Shown: positions 24,601-34,829 of the stretch, one piece after another
Numbering within the stretch: position 1 is the stretch's first letter
Layout of the letters: each line of letters starts with the position of its first letter
DNA from: Lunularia cruciata
Lineage: Eukaryota; Streptophyta; Marchantiopsida; Lunulariales; Lunulariaceae
Direction of reading: 5' to 3'
NCBI GenBank assembly: GCA_948567375.1
Contig: OX419759.1
Location: 25,955,493-26,019,492, forward strand
DNA length: 64,000 bases
The notes under the pieces: generated by a model
Seen by the model: only the letters and a program-made list of their open reading frames with translations
Databases searched by the model: none
What the model was told of the DNA's origin: nothing
Made by a program: the position numbers and the translations under genes

Positions 24601-26200
24601 TTTCTCTCCTTTGCTTTACTAATATTTGAATTTGAACAACATAAGTCTTTGTTGACTATTTAAATAGCTACATTCTCTTCCAATCAATTATTCTCTAGAA
24701 TTGACTAACTATTAATTACCAATTGACTAACTATCACAAAGGAAAAATACATCTTTTGTAAAGGAAGCTACTTGTCAAGGAATCCTAATTGCAAAGTACT
24801 TTTGGCTTGTAAGCTATTGAATATTGCAGCTAATCCATCTTCAATGTTGGCTTAGTCTATATATAGGTTTTCCCTTGCTTCAAATAAATTCCTTTACATA
24901 TGTTTCCTGAAATCTTCCATGATCATATCCCACTTTTGGTCCTTTGGATTCTCTTGAAGAAGATACAACTTTACCTTCTTCCGCTCATGTACTTTGGTCT
25001 TTGACAAGGTGTATTTGCATGATTGTTAAAAAATTCCATTGGTTAGCCTTAGACCCATATGATAGAAATCTCCTTTGTTGAAGGAGTATATTATTCAAAC
25101 TGAGGACCTCTTTGCAAACTACTTGTAAAGGAAACTCTTCATTTATATCTTCTCTTGTAGCTGCAATCACTTCAACTAATTCTATTGCTTCTCTCCCTTC
25201 ATCAATAATGACACTTCTCTAGTTCATGAATTTAGCTCCTGGCAATTGCAAGTTCTTCTTTTTGTCTTGTGGATTCTTTTTCATGATCACTTTGTTCATT
25301 CTGCACTTGCATCTATGTTGCTTCTAAGATGCTTGTTGTTGTTTTCTAACACTCATCAAAGACTTCTTCCAAGTTACAATACTATCTTTTCTAATTTAAC
25401 ACTCTTGCTCCAAAAGTTCTAATTTCATCTTCAACTTGGCAATGATTGAGTTTGAAGACCTCTTCATTCTGGCATTCTTCATCATATGGTTATCCTTCTC
25501 AAATTGGAGAATTTGGAGCTACTCCATCTACACCAAGCACATGGCCAAGCTATCTTGATTCTCCTTGGAAAACTTTGACCTTCTTGGGTAACTTTAACTC
25601 CACATTTTGGCTTTTATATAAACCCATCTAAAGATAGTTGACCTATTTCTATGTTGCTTCTTCTCTCACCTTGTAGTTGTATTGTAAAGTATGCATTTGC
25701 TTCACAAACACCAATTCATTGTGTCAAATAGTTGGGATACAAAAAATCTAAATATCAAGGATGAGAAGTACTATATCTTTCACCATTATTACAATAAACA
25801 AAGATGAAGGTCTTTGTATCTTTTGTGTCTACTCCTCCTTAAGTTAATCTTGCATGGCCATTGGTAAATCCTTAGGAGATAAAAGCTCATTGGTTTGACT
25901 TGCTCCACTTTATCTTTAGTCTGTGCCTAATTCTTGCACAAACAGATTTGGCAAATCTAAATCTAGATCTCTATCCTCAATGTCATCATTTGGAATTTGT
26001 ACTTTTTGTTGGGAGAAAAAACATTTGAATTGGAATTAAGAGGGCATTGGGAATATAAATCTGGCTTTTCTATGGTTTTTTTTTCAATCTAGTCAAGAAT
26101 AGCATGCATAAGAGTTATACTAATTTTATATGATTTGACCTATCTTTACCTACGTCCTCAATTGCACAAGATTTCATTTATTTAAGAAGTCACATTTGAT
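21650..26200. other. Very AT-rich spacer, no gene recognised
   Basis: Between 21.7 and 23.2 kb the sequence is extremely AT-rich with no frame over about 60 codons. From 24.3 to 25.7 kb minus-strand fragments (for example 24985-25170) look faintly protein-like and may be retroelement remnants, but no domain is recognised. Confidence 0.4.
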
Positions 26201-26205
26201 TATTG

Positions 26206-26783
26206 ACTTTACAAATACATATACATTTGCACTTAGAGTCCTTTATCTTGTTTTGGAATATGTGATCCTAATTGATCCCACATATAAACCCCAAATTTTT
26301 TTGGTACCAATTGATACATGTCACCTCACTTAGTTCCACAAGTGGGATCCATCCTTGCAACTTCCCATAGAAGCCATTCCCATAGGTCCTATAGTCTCAT
26401 AGCCTTTCCGTAGGTCCCATGCCCATAGGTCCCATAGCCATGCCCATAATATTTGAGCTCTTGTAGGAGATATTTATCCTAAAATTTAGGTGGACATAAA
26501 TTCTTTCCTAAAGTTTTCTTTTCCCATGATCTTGATGTCTATGGAGATCATGTGAGAAGATGGTTCCAATGAAATAAGGCATATAATATTTGTGTTTATA
26601 TTCACAAATATATTGGTCTTGACAAGAACTACCTTTTTTTTCATTCCCATAAACATCCCGTAATATGAAAATCTATCCCATACTTATACTTCTATAATCC
26701 CATAGAATAATTGTCTTATAATGAATTTACAACATTCTTGCATTAATTATTCTGTAAAGCATTCTAGTAATACTCAAACTCCA
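26206..26783 (-). repeat. Copia 3' LTR
   Basis: It matches 30363-30958 over its length, for example CATTTGCACTTAGAGTCC, TTGATACATGT..ACCTCACTTAGTTCCACAAG and repeated CCCATAGGT words. The minus-strand start is TGGAGTTTGAG at 26783. The inner, left-hand border on the plus strand is uncertain by several bases. Confidence 0.75.
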
Positions 26784-26847
26784 AGCTTCACAATCTCACA
26801 CTTGGGATCTAACATTATTTATCACTCTAATATACAAGACCACAAAT

Positions 26848-27360
26848 TTAACTTTGAAGTCCATTTTCAACTATGCATTTCTTGAGCTTCTCAATTATCA
26901 CTACCTTGGTAGACATGTCTACATGATATTTTACTCTAGCAATCTTTACCAAGGTCAATACTCCACCATTTATCAATTCACAAATGAAATGATACCTTAA
27001 TTGTGTATGCTTTGTCTTGGCATGACACATAGGATTCTCTATAGGACTAATAGCACTCTAGCCATCACTATGGAGTATATTGTCATCTTGTTTCTTGCCT
27101 AGCTCTAACATCAAAAATTTCAACTAGATCATCTCCTTGCTAGCCTTTGAGATGTCCATGTACTCTACTTCTTTGGTAAAAGAGCAACACCCACCTACAA
27201 GTGAGACATCAAATTAATTGTGGTACCATCCAAGGTACACATATACCTTGTAGTGCTCTTTTGATTATCCAAGTCTCTTCCTAAATTTTCATCAGTGAAA
27301 CACTCTAGAATAATATTTGTTTGCTTGAAGAAAAATAAATTCCTTATCAAAGGTACATTT
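26848..27360 (-). pseudogene. Copia RNase H, C-terminal part
   Basis: Minus-strand text shows CFTDENLGRDLDNQKSTTRY (the copia RNase H 'AGD-KRST-GY' block) and later KTKHTQLRYHFICELI, the usual end of the domain, with the stop at 26848. There are internal stops and at least one frame change. The N-terminal half lies beyond the inserted solo LTR, at 28106-28330. Confidence 0.75.
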
Positions 27361-28105
27361 TGTCATACTCCGAGGACAAAAGAACTCTTCAAGAGAGAAA
27401 ACACAGATTTCACGCTCAATCCTTCGATGCCCCAAAGGAGCACCTTCTCTTTATTATATAGCAAAGAGGATCCCCTCAAAGGAAACTCCACCCTTGGATC
27501 AAATACATGGATTGGTGACTTGTCAGCAAGCTCCATCCATGGATTAGTTGTTTGGATGGGTGACATGTCAATCCTTGTCCTATCTAGTTGGTCAAATAGT
27601 TGACCAAAAGGAATCTTTAGGGGATCTTATTGTAGGAAGCTCAGAATTGCATGGGTAAGGTACCATTGGAAAGCTCTCGATGAGACAAATCATGGAGGGA
27701 GAAAGAAAGCCTATTTCACCCTTAGAGTGGGGAGGAATCTTTTCATTTTTGAGGCCTAATTCATCCTTTTAGGCGTCCAAGAATGGCTTTCAAGTTTTCA
27801 GGCTATTTTTGGCTTCTGCTCTATTTGTAGAAGTTCTCTTTTGGTAACACCTCTATCTGATATACGTTCTTCATCATGTGTAACAACCTTCTAGATGTCA
27901 CCACCCCAAGTTTCACCTGTAGATCATATGTCTAGCTATTGATTCTAAAGTCTTCAAGCATGTTTTGGATTTTGGCCTATTTGTAGAAGTACTCTTTTGG
28001 TGATACCTCTGTCTGATCTACTTATTCCATCATGTATAACATCTTCCCAGATGTTACCAAACCAAATTTAATATCTAGATCATGTGTCTAGCTATTGGTA
28101 TTACA
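27361..28105 (-). repeat. Solo LTR of the chromovirus family inside copia
   Basis: It starts TGTCATACTCCGAGGACA and ends GTATTACA on the plus strand, and aligns along its length with the LTRs at 32321-33058 and elsewhere. The 745-bp copy is flanked by CATTT (27356-27360) and CCTTT (28106-28110), a 5-bp target duplication with one mismatch. The copia reading text YLKG | TFDKEF resumes across it, which confirms insertion into RNase H. Confidence 0.85.
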
Positions 28106-28640
28106 CCTTTCAAGTAACATAGTAGCCATTTTTCTACTTCCCAATGCTCTCTTTTTAGGTTTCACATGAATCTGCTTACAACTCCCACTATATGAGCAAT
28201 GTCTGGCCTAGTACATACCATAGCATACATCATACTACCAACTATTGATCCATAAGGTACTATGCTCATGTACTCTTTATCTACATCAATTCTTGGTGAT
28301 TGCTCCTCGGAGTTTGAAGTGACTTCCCAAGGGAATGGTTCAAATTGTAGCTTGCAATGAAGGAAGAGATGTCACCTTTAGTATGGCCTTGTACCACTTG
28401 TTTCTCTCATGTTCTTCTTTGTTCTACAATGCCTTCTTTTCCTCTGGCTTGATCAATGACCAAGTCTCATTCCTTTCTAAGGATTACACCTCTTCTTTCA
28501 TTGCAAGCTTCCATTGCAATGAGTCCTCCTTTTGCATTGCCTCTAAGCAGCACTCAAGTTCGCCAATTTCTTGTCAAGAATAAACGATACATAGATAGGG
28601 AATACCTCTTTATTGGTTCTTGTAATCTAGTAGATCTCCT
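28106..28640 (-). pseudogene. Copia RNase H N-terminal part and remnant of RT
   Basis: Minus-strand text VPYGSIVGSMMYAMVCTRPD at about 28180-28250 is the highly conserved copia block just before RNase H. Upstream, near 28400-28540, text resembling EAMQKEDSLQWKLAMKEEV corresponds to the start of the reverse transcriptase region. The catalytic middle of the RT domain, expected between them, is absent. Confidence 0.7.
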
Positions 28641-29218
28641 AAATCAAGTGCAGGTATGATTGGATTTGGTAAATGATCTCTTTAGTTTCTACTAGACTCT
28701 TATTTCCTACATCATTCTCTGAAATGTCTTCCAACACTACTTCTTGATGTTTTGCTTGTTCTTCTATAACCTTAAAACCTAATCCAATCTTATCTTTGTA
28801 CATAGCATTCTCATGGAAATTGACAACTCTACTCCTTAGCACTATTCTATCATCTTCATTCCAAAGACAATAACATATATCATCTGATCTATATTTGATG
28901 AAGAAACACTTTCTTGATTTGGAATCAAGCTTGTCTCTATCTCTATCTTGAATATTTTCATATGAGATAAATCCAAAGTTTCTTAAATGGTATAGATTCA
29001 CCTTCTTTCTTGACCATTCCTCATTAGGGATCTTGAATCCTAAGGGAGTTGAAGATCCTTGATTTTATCAAGTATGAAATTGTGCTGACTGCATCTGTCC
29101 AAAAAACCTTTGGCAACCTTACATGTAGTCTCATGCATATGGCTCTCTTATTGAGAGTTCTATTCAAGCATTGAGCCACACCATTTTTTTGTGGTATCTC
29201 GGGGACATTGTTGAACAT
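28639..29218 (-). pseudogene. Copia integrase C-terminal part
   Basis: The 64-codon frame 29024-29218 carries PQKNGVAQCLNRTLNKRA and LPKVFWTDAVSTISYLI, the standard integrase end (usually QQNGVAERMNRT). The 120-codon frame 28639-29001 continues with the linker seen after copia integrase (LDSKSRKCFFIKY). A stop and short gap separate the two frames. The integrase catalytic core upstream (29220-29520) is only faintly readable. Confidence 0.75.
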
Positions 29219-29524
29219 TATAATCCCATTCTTTGTTTAATGCTCTCTAAATGCATTGCTACTGTACTCTCTACCATTATCAGATTTCAAGCACTTGATT
29301 TTAAATTTTTTGACTGGTTTTAACCTCAAAATTCCATTGTTGGAAAACACTAAAAAAATATAAATTAAAAAAAAAATCTATACCTTCCTGGTGGTATCAT
29401 TTGTGAAGGTGAAATAGTATCAAGATCCTTTAGAGTACTCAACTAAAGTTGGGGCATACACATCTATATGTATCAATTCTAGCTTTCCTGCTCTTGGTGA
29501 TCTTGTAGCATTAGTGAAAGTAAC

Positions 29525-29746
29525 TCACTTTTGCTTTCCCAAATTACATGGTTTGCAAAACCAAAGTTGAATAGCCTTCAACTCCAGGATCTTGTGATCT
29601 ATAGCTAATTGCTTCATACCCTTCTCATTCATGTGACCAAGTCTTTGGTGCCATAAGATCAACGGACAGATTACATCATCAACTATCATCAAATGGTATG
29701 ATCTTCCTTTACCATACAAGGTTCTAACCTTTTGTCCTGATGCCAA
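29525..29746 (-). pseudogene. Copia GAG-pre-integrase domain
   Basis: LWHQRLGHMNEKGMKQLA and FCKPCNLGKQK are hallmarks of the copia GAG-pre-integrase domain, which contains the His/Cys zinc-binding site. A zinc knuckle-like text (CNKLGHIRNQCKSLKKEG) is readable on the minus strand near 30120-30170. Confidence 0.8.
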
Positions 29747-30340
29747 AATCAGGTTTCCATGAGTAACTTTCCACTACCCACTTTCAAAGGATGTTTGATA
29801 TCTTTCCTCATCCAGTTAACCTATAGAAATCAAATTCCTCTTCAATTTAGGGACATATTTGACATTTTTCAATATCCATATTGATCCTCGAGAGGCCTTT
29901 AAATTCACATTGGCTTTTCTTTGATAAATAGGGGTTTACTGTCCATAAGGTGAAATTTTGCAAGGTTTCTTGCAACAAGGTTTTGCACCAACTCTTTACA
30001 TGGGTTAGAGTGAAAAGATGCACCAAAATCTATCACCTAAGATTCTATGGGACACTCTACACAACAAGAAAGTGCATCCTCTTGTTCTGTTGCTATATTC
30101 AATGGATTTCCCTCCTTCTTCAGACTTTTACACTGATTCCTAATGTGACCAAGCTTGTTGCAATTCTAGCACACAATTTCTTTGTGTACTCCCTTGCAGC
30201 CTATTGACTCACTTCTCTTCCTTGATTTTATCTACAATTTCTCTTACTTTGACCTCATTAAGGTCTTCTGACTCTACCCTCAGCAAATAGTACCACACTT
30301 GATGATTCTAAAGAATTTTTCCTGCACAATAATAAAACAA

Positions 30341-30366
30341 GTTGATAGTAACAACTTACTATCAAC
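30341..30366. repeat. Perfect 11-bp hairpin at the copia primer-site position
   Basis: GTTGATAGTAA - CAAC - TTACTATCAAC, an 11-bp stem with a 4-base loop. It lies immediately inside the 5' LTR of the minus-strand copia element, where a tRNA primer-binding site is expected. No initiator-tRNA-Met match is seen there. Confidence 0.7.
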
Positions 30367-30958
30367 TTTACAAATATAAATACATTTGCACTTAGAGTCC
30401 CTTATCTTTTCCTAGAAAGTGTGGTCCTAATTGATCCTATATCTAAACCCTAGACTATTTGGTCCCAATTGATACATGTTACCTCACTTAGTTCCACAAG
30501 TGTGATCCATCCTTGTAGCTTTTTGGAGAAGCCATTCTTACAGGTCTTGTAGTCCCATAGCCTTCCTATAGGTTCCATGCCCATAGGAGACATTCATGTA
30601 GGTCCTATGCCCATAGGTCCCGCAACTCCCGTGGTAGAATCCCATAACTCCCATATGACACATTTGTCCTTAAATTTAGGTGAATTTAACTTATTTTCTA
30701 GATCTTTTTCCCATAAAATTGATATTTACAAAAAAGACCTTGAGAAGACACTTCTAACAAGATAAGGAATACCTCATTTGCATGTGTATTCACAAAGATT
30801 GATCCCAACATGAATTGCATTTTTGTTCACTCTCGTAATATGAAGATCTATCCCATACTTAGACTTCTACACTCTGGTAGAAGATCTGTCTTGTACTTAC
30901 TCTTCGGCATTATTGTGACAATTATCCCACAGAGCATTCTAGTAACACTCAAACTCCA
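30363..30958 (-). repeat. Copia 5' LTR
   Basis: Direct-repeat partner of 26206-26783. It contains short runs of CCCATAGG/CCTATAGG-type words near 30550-30660. The minus-strand start is TGGAGTTTGAG at 30958. Confidence 0.75.
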
Positions 30959-32320
30959 CTCTTCTCTCATAGGAACCTCTTGTTCTTTAGTATTTGCCTC
31001 TTTGGCATTAGATCCTTTTGCTTCCTTTATCAAAGAGAATATCTATTCAATCTCAACTTCTTCTTCCACCATTGAGCTTTTGTCTCTTACTTGCATGCAT
31101 TGGTGGTATGCAAGGTGAAGGTTTTACAATCATCTTTCTATTTGTTGCAAACTTTGGTGGAGTTTTGTACTCCTTAGTATCTACAAATACATCTTGCACT
31201 TGAATTTCCTTCATGATCCCAACTCCTTCAAGTTGAACAGCTAATTAACTATTTGGTAGAGTATGGTATGGGAAGTCCTCCTTCTCTTTTGGAACCAATA
31301 GATGCATTTTGATGTAGAATTATATGGAAAATGGTACCAAATAGTGTGAGATCCTTTCTCCCTAGAGGTGTTGTACATCTTTTGCATACAGTCAAGGAAG
31401 AAACGCCCTACAAAAAAGCATTCAAAGAAGATTCTTGATTTATTGTAAAGATTCTTGATTTATTGTAAGGTAAGTTGTTTTTTGGATCAAAAAAATTTCA
31501 TGATTATTATTGCAATTTTGCTTTATGCTAGGTCTTGATAGTGTACAACCAACCAACCATTCTTCTTTGAATGAATTTGTTAGTTTGAAGTACATCTTCT
31601 ATGTTTCTTGGTTTTGGGAGTTGAGGGTATGACGTCCTTGTTCTATTGCTTTGTTCCCAAGGACTTACTTTCTATGGTCCTTTGTCCACTCCTTCAAGTT
31701 GCTCCAAAGATATTTTTGCTTTGGTTTTGACTCCTTTGGATCTCTTGGTCAATTGATCTTGACTTGACCTCTCAATCACACAAGAGTAAAGTCAGGTAAT
31801 ATTGCTCAAGTATCACTCTTTGAGGTGAGGATCAATTTCACATTGATCAATTGTAGAGTTACAAAGATTTTAAGGCCTTTGCTATAAACTTCTAAATGAA
31901 CAAGTGACCATCTTGAATGGACAAATATTTAATCAAAATCTTATGTCCATATCCCAATTACCTACTTTACACTAAAATTTCCAACACTCAACTTGATAAT
32001 TCTTACTTCGATACTTTTCTCACAAGTGATTCTAACTTCAAGATTAAATCAAAATAAGATTTTCTCAAACAAGCATCAAAACAAACAAACAAAATACACA
32101 ATTTATAGCTCATTGCTTTTGACCAATTGGTCCTCAATTGTTCTTCAATCATTATCTTCACCTGTCTAATTCCTATTAGGTACAAATTGTATTCTTTAAT
32201 TTCTTCCCTATAGCTTTTGGCAAGATTCAAATTATCTTTAGCCTTTGGAGATGCTTCTTTTATCTTTAATGTAATCAAGAGTTATTTGTAGTAAATTTTC
32301 TTTGGTCTTTGCTTTCAATC
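30959..32320. other. Spacer between copia element and chromovirus element 1
   Basis: No recognised gene. A 91-codon minus-strand frame at 32003-32278 is Lys/Glu-rich without a known domain. Two adjacent copies of AAAGATTCTTGATTTATTGT lie at about 31427-31470. Confidence 0.4.
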
Positions 32321-33058
32321 TGTAATACCAAGTGCTAGCCATATGATCTAGATGTGAAATTTGGTTTGGTAACATCTAGAATGATGTTATTTCATGATGG
32401 TCAAAATAGATAAGATAGAAGTATCACCAAAAGAGTACTTCTACTAATAGAGCAGAAATTGAAAAAGACTTGAGAACCTTAAAACCAATAGCTAGACATA
32501 TGATTTAAAGGTGAGAATTGGTTTGGTAACATCTGGAAGGATGTTACACATGATGGACTTAACAAATCAGAAAGAGCTATCACCAAAAGGGGACTTCTAC
32601 TAATAGAGTAGGAACCGAATATGCCTGAAATCTTTGAAGGCAATTTTGGAGGCCTAAACGGATGAATTAGGCCTCAAAAACGTGCAAAATCTCCCCCCAA
32701 TGGAGGTAAGGCTGGCCTTTCCTCTCCTTGCTTTGTCTCATCGGGAGCTTTCCAATGGTACCTTACTCACGTGATTCTGAGATTCCTATAGGAAGATTCC
32801 CTAAAAGATTCCCTCCAGTCAAAGCTTGTTTGACCAACCAGATAGGACCTAGACCAGACATGTCACCCATCCAAGTAAGTAATCCAAGGGTGGAGCTTGC
32901 TGACATGTCACCTCTCTGTGTCCCTAATCCTATGGTGGAGCTTCCTTGGAGGAGATCCTCTTTGCCTATATAATAAAGAGAACGTGCTCCCTTGGGGCAT
33001 CGATTGTTTGAGTGTGCAATCTGTGTTTTCTCTATTCTCTTGTCCTCGGAGTATTACA
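32321..33058 (+). repeat. Element 1 5' LTR
   Basis: 738 bp, TGTAATACC...GTATTACA, with inverted ends. A TATATAATAAAGAG segment near 32967-32980 may serve as the TATA box. It is closely similar to seven other full or partial LTR copies in this window. Confidence 0.9.
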
Positions 33059-33059
33059 A

Positions 33060-33071
33060 TGGTATCAGAGC
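33060..33071 (+). promoter_or_regulatory. Primer-binding site, initiator tRNA-Met
   Basis: TGGTATCAGAGC, one base after the LTR end. It is complementary to the 3' end of plant initiator tRNA-Met and is the usual primer site of chromoviruses. Confidence 0.9.
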
Positions 33072-33197
33072 GAGTGTTTTAGTTCAAGAGAGTGGATCAC
33101 CCCTCTTGGAATAGCATGAACTACTGAAATTGAGTAATTAAGGTGGAGAACATAGAGTAGTTGCTAGACTTAGGAAGGACTTTAGAGAGCGGATAGG

Positions 33198-33627
33198 ATG
33201 GATGCGCCGGGAGGCCAATTTCCCACACCGAGCTTTCCATTCTCAAACCCATTCCACATCAAGGTTATGTATATCCAACGTGAGCAGATGAGGGTATCGC
33301 TAGTTTATCACTTTGGCGCATAATTCATGGACAGAGTGATGAACTCACCAAATCTGGTGATTCTACCTGTGGTGATATATGACAGAGAGTGGGATTTGAC
33401 AATCTACATTCTATTATGATAAAATGGATATGAATGTCCCAAATCCTCTCCCTTTCAATACTCAAGTAGAAATCCATTATGTAGTGAGGCCAAAAGTGAT
33501 GTTTAGAGATTTTGTGGTTAGGAATTTTGGTGAGGAGTATTATCAACAAGTGATAGCTTCTGTGGTCCCAATGGTAGTTCCGATAGTTCGTGCACCTTCC
33601 AGAGTGATTATATTGACTCTTTATTGA
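33198..33627 (+). pseudogene. Two small leader ORFs before gag (element 1)
   Basis: ORF A runs from ATG 33198 to a stop near 33418 (MDAPGGQFPTPSFPFSNPFH..., about 73 codons, with one internal TAA). ORF B (33424-33627, 67 codons) begins MDMNVPNPLPFNTQVEI and ends RVIILTLY. The same pair, in the same frames, occurs in element 3 (54561-54782 and 54353-54550) and, interrupted, in element 2. I know no matching family; they may be two ORFs or one ORF split by an ancestral frameshift. They lie outside the usual gag-pol plan. Confidence 0.55.
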
Positions 33628-33660
33628 AGTAGACATTAGCAATTGAGTGTTGCAGGAACC

Positions 33661-34749
33661 ATGGATCCGCAATTGCAAGAGTTGGTGCAAGGAATACAAG
33701 GTATGTTGAATGAATTTTGAGAGATTAAGATGACCATGGAGACATTACAAAGTCAAGTGCAGATCCTCAGGAACGATCAAGCCATGCAAGAAGAAGAGCC
33801 ATCTCAAAACTCAGTACCTGCGACTGAAGTAATTGAAGAGGCATTTGTGCCTACGAATCCTATCAATGATGAAGCCACATTGCTACTATGAATGAAGAAG
33901 ACCTGCAACATCAAGCCTTACAAGGGGCAGCGTTCAATGGGAGTAGTGGAAAATTGGATCTCAAGAATGAATCAATATTTCTGATTGTTCTCAACAGAGA
34001 TCACAAAGCATATTGTATGTGTGTTTGCATGTGGGTACTTGACCGATAAAGCCCTCACATGGTATGATGCTTGGGAATGATCCATATTGGCAGAGAGAAG
34101 GGAGGTCACATGGATAGCAATGCAAGAAGGACTGCTAAAGAATTTCCAATTGGTGGATTTTGTGCAAATGGCTCGAACCCGACTATGGGGATTGAGACAG
34201 AAGAATAGCGTACAAGAGTATGCAAAGGCATTTCTGGATCTACAAGTAGCAATTACCGACATGAGTCTAGTAGAGGCTCTCAACAATTTCAAACAAGGGT
34301 TGAAAGAGCGGATTTGCCAAGAAGTCATGGTGCAAAATCCTCGCATGGTATTTGAAGCCATTGCTTGTGCGCAGAGAATAGCAGGAGCATTAGGTGGAGG
34401 TGAAGGAGTAGATCCACTTCAACATTATTGGGCAGAAATGCCACACATGGGTGGACCAGTACCGATGGAATTGGGTAACCTTTGATTCCGGGATCGAGGA
34501 GCATGACCGCTTCAAGGGGAGCGGGGACGGGTAGAAGAACAAAGAGATAGAGTCCCACGAGGAGACGAGACTCAAGGAGAACAATTCTGTTGTTACAATT
34601 GTGGTTGTATTGGGCACATATCTACCAATTGTTGCACTCGTTTCCCTAGAGGCCCTCGGCCTTCGTTCAGGTGATCTTTGAACAACATGGAAAAGCACAT
34701 TGAAGAGGAGGAGGTGGAAATCACTTCGGAAAACAAAGATTGCCAATAA
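33661..34749 (+). pseudogene. Element 1 gag
   Basis: Starts MDPQLQELVQGIQGM and has an early TGA after NEF (codon 22), a stop shared by all three copies. The Ty3/gypsy gag core follows (ENWISRMNQYF; the 132-codon frame 34087-34485 with NSVQEYAKAFLDLQ and LNNFKQGLKERI). A CCHC zinc knuckle near 34591-34650 reads CYNCGCIGHISTNC. The frame ends CQ-TAA at 34747-34749. At least four stops interrupt it. Confidence 0.8.
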
Positions 34750-34760
34750 ATGTACCTTGC

Positions 34761-34820
34761 GGCTCGTTAGCTCGTTAGTTAGCTCGTTAGCTCATTAGTT
34801 AGCTCGTTAGTTAGCTTGTT
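34761..34820 (+). repeat. GCTCGTTA(GTTA) short tandem repeat replacing the protease region
   Basis: Roughly six alternating 8- and 12-base units of GCTCGTTA / GCTCGTTAGTTA. In element 2 the same interval holds about 335 bp including the protease region and has a single TTAGCTCGTTATGATG at its end. Here about 270 bp are lost. Confidence 0.85.
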
Positions 34821-34829
34821 ATGATGCAA

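Larger units (their letters stand above)
26206..30958 (-). mobile_element. Decayed Ty1/copia retrotransposon with nested solo LTR
   Basis: Two direct repeats of about 580-600 bp (26206-26783 and 30363-30958) bracket minus-strand copia-order text: zinc knuckle near 30150, GAG-pre-integrase at 29525-29746, integrase C-part at 29024-29218, a further pol part at 28639-29001, and RNase H split across 28330-28106 and 27360-26848. Integrase upstream of RNase H is the copia order. Most of gag and the core of the reverse transcriptase (its catalytic YVDD region) are missing, so this is a deleted copy. A chromovirus-family solo LTR (27361-28105) interrupts RNase H. No clean target duplication was found for the copia element itself. 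Confidence 0.8.

Noticed and set aside
32003-32278. Minus-strand 91-codon frame as a host gene
   Set aside because: No domain, biased composition, and located in spacer between two retroelements; not enough support.
34087-34485. Host gene candidate of 132 codons
   Set aside because: It is the gag core of element 1, repeated in elements 2 and 3, and lies between LTRs.
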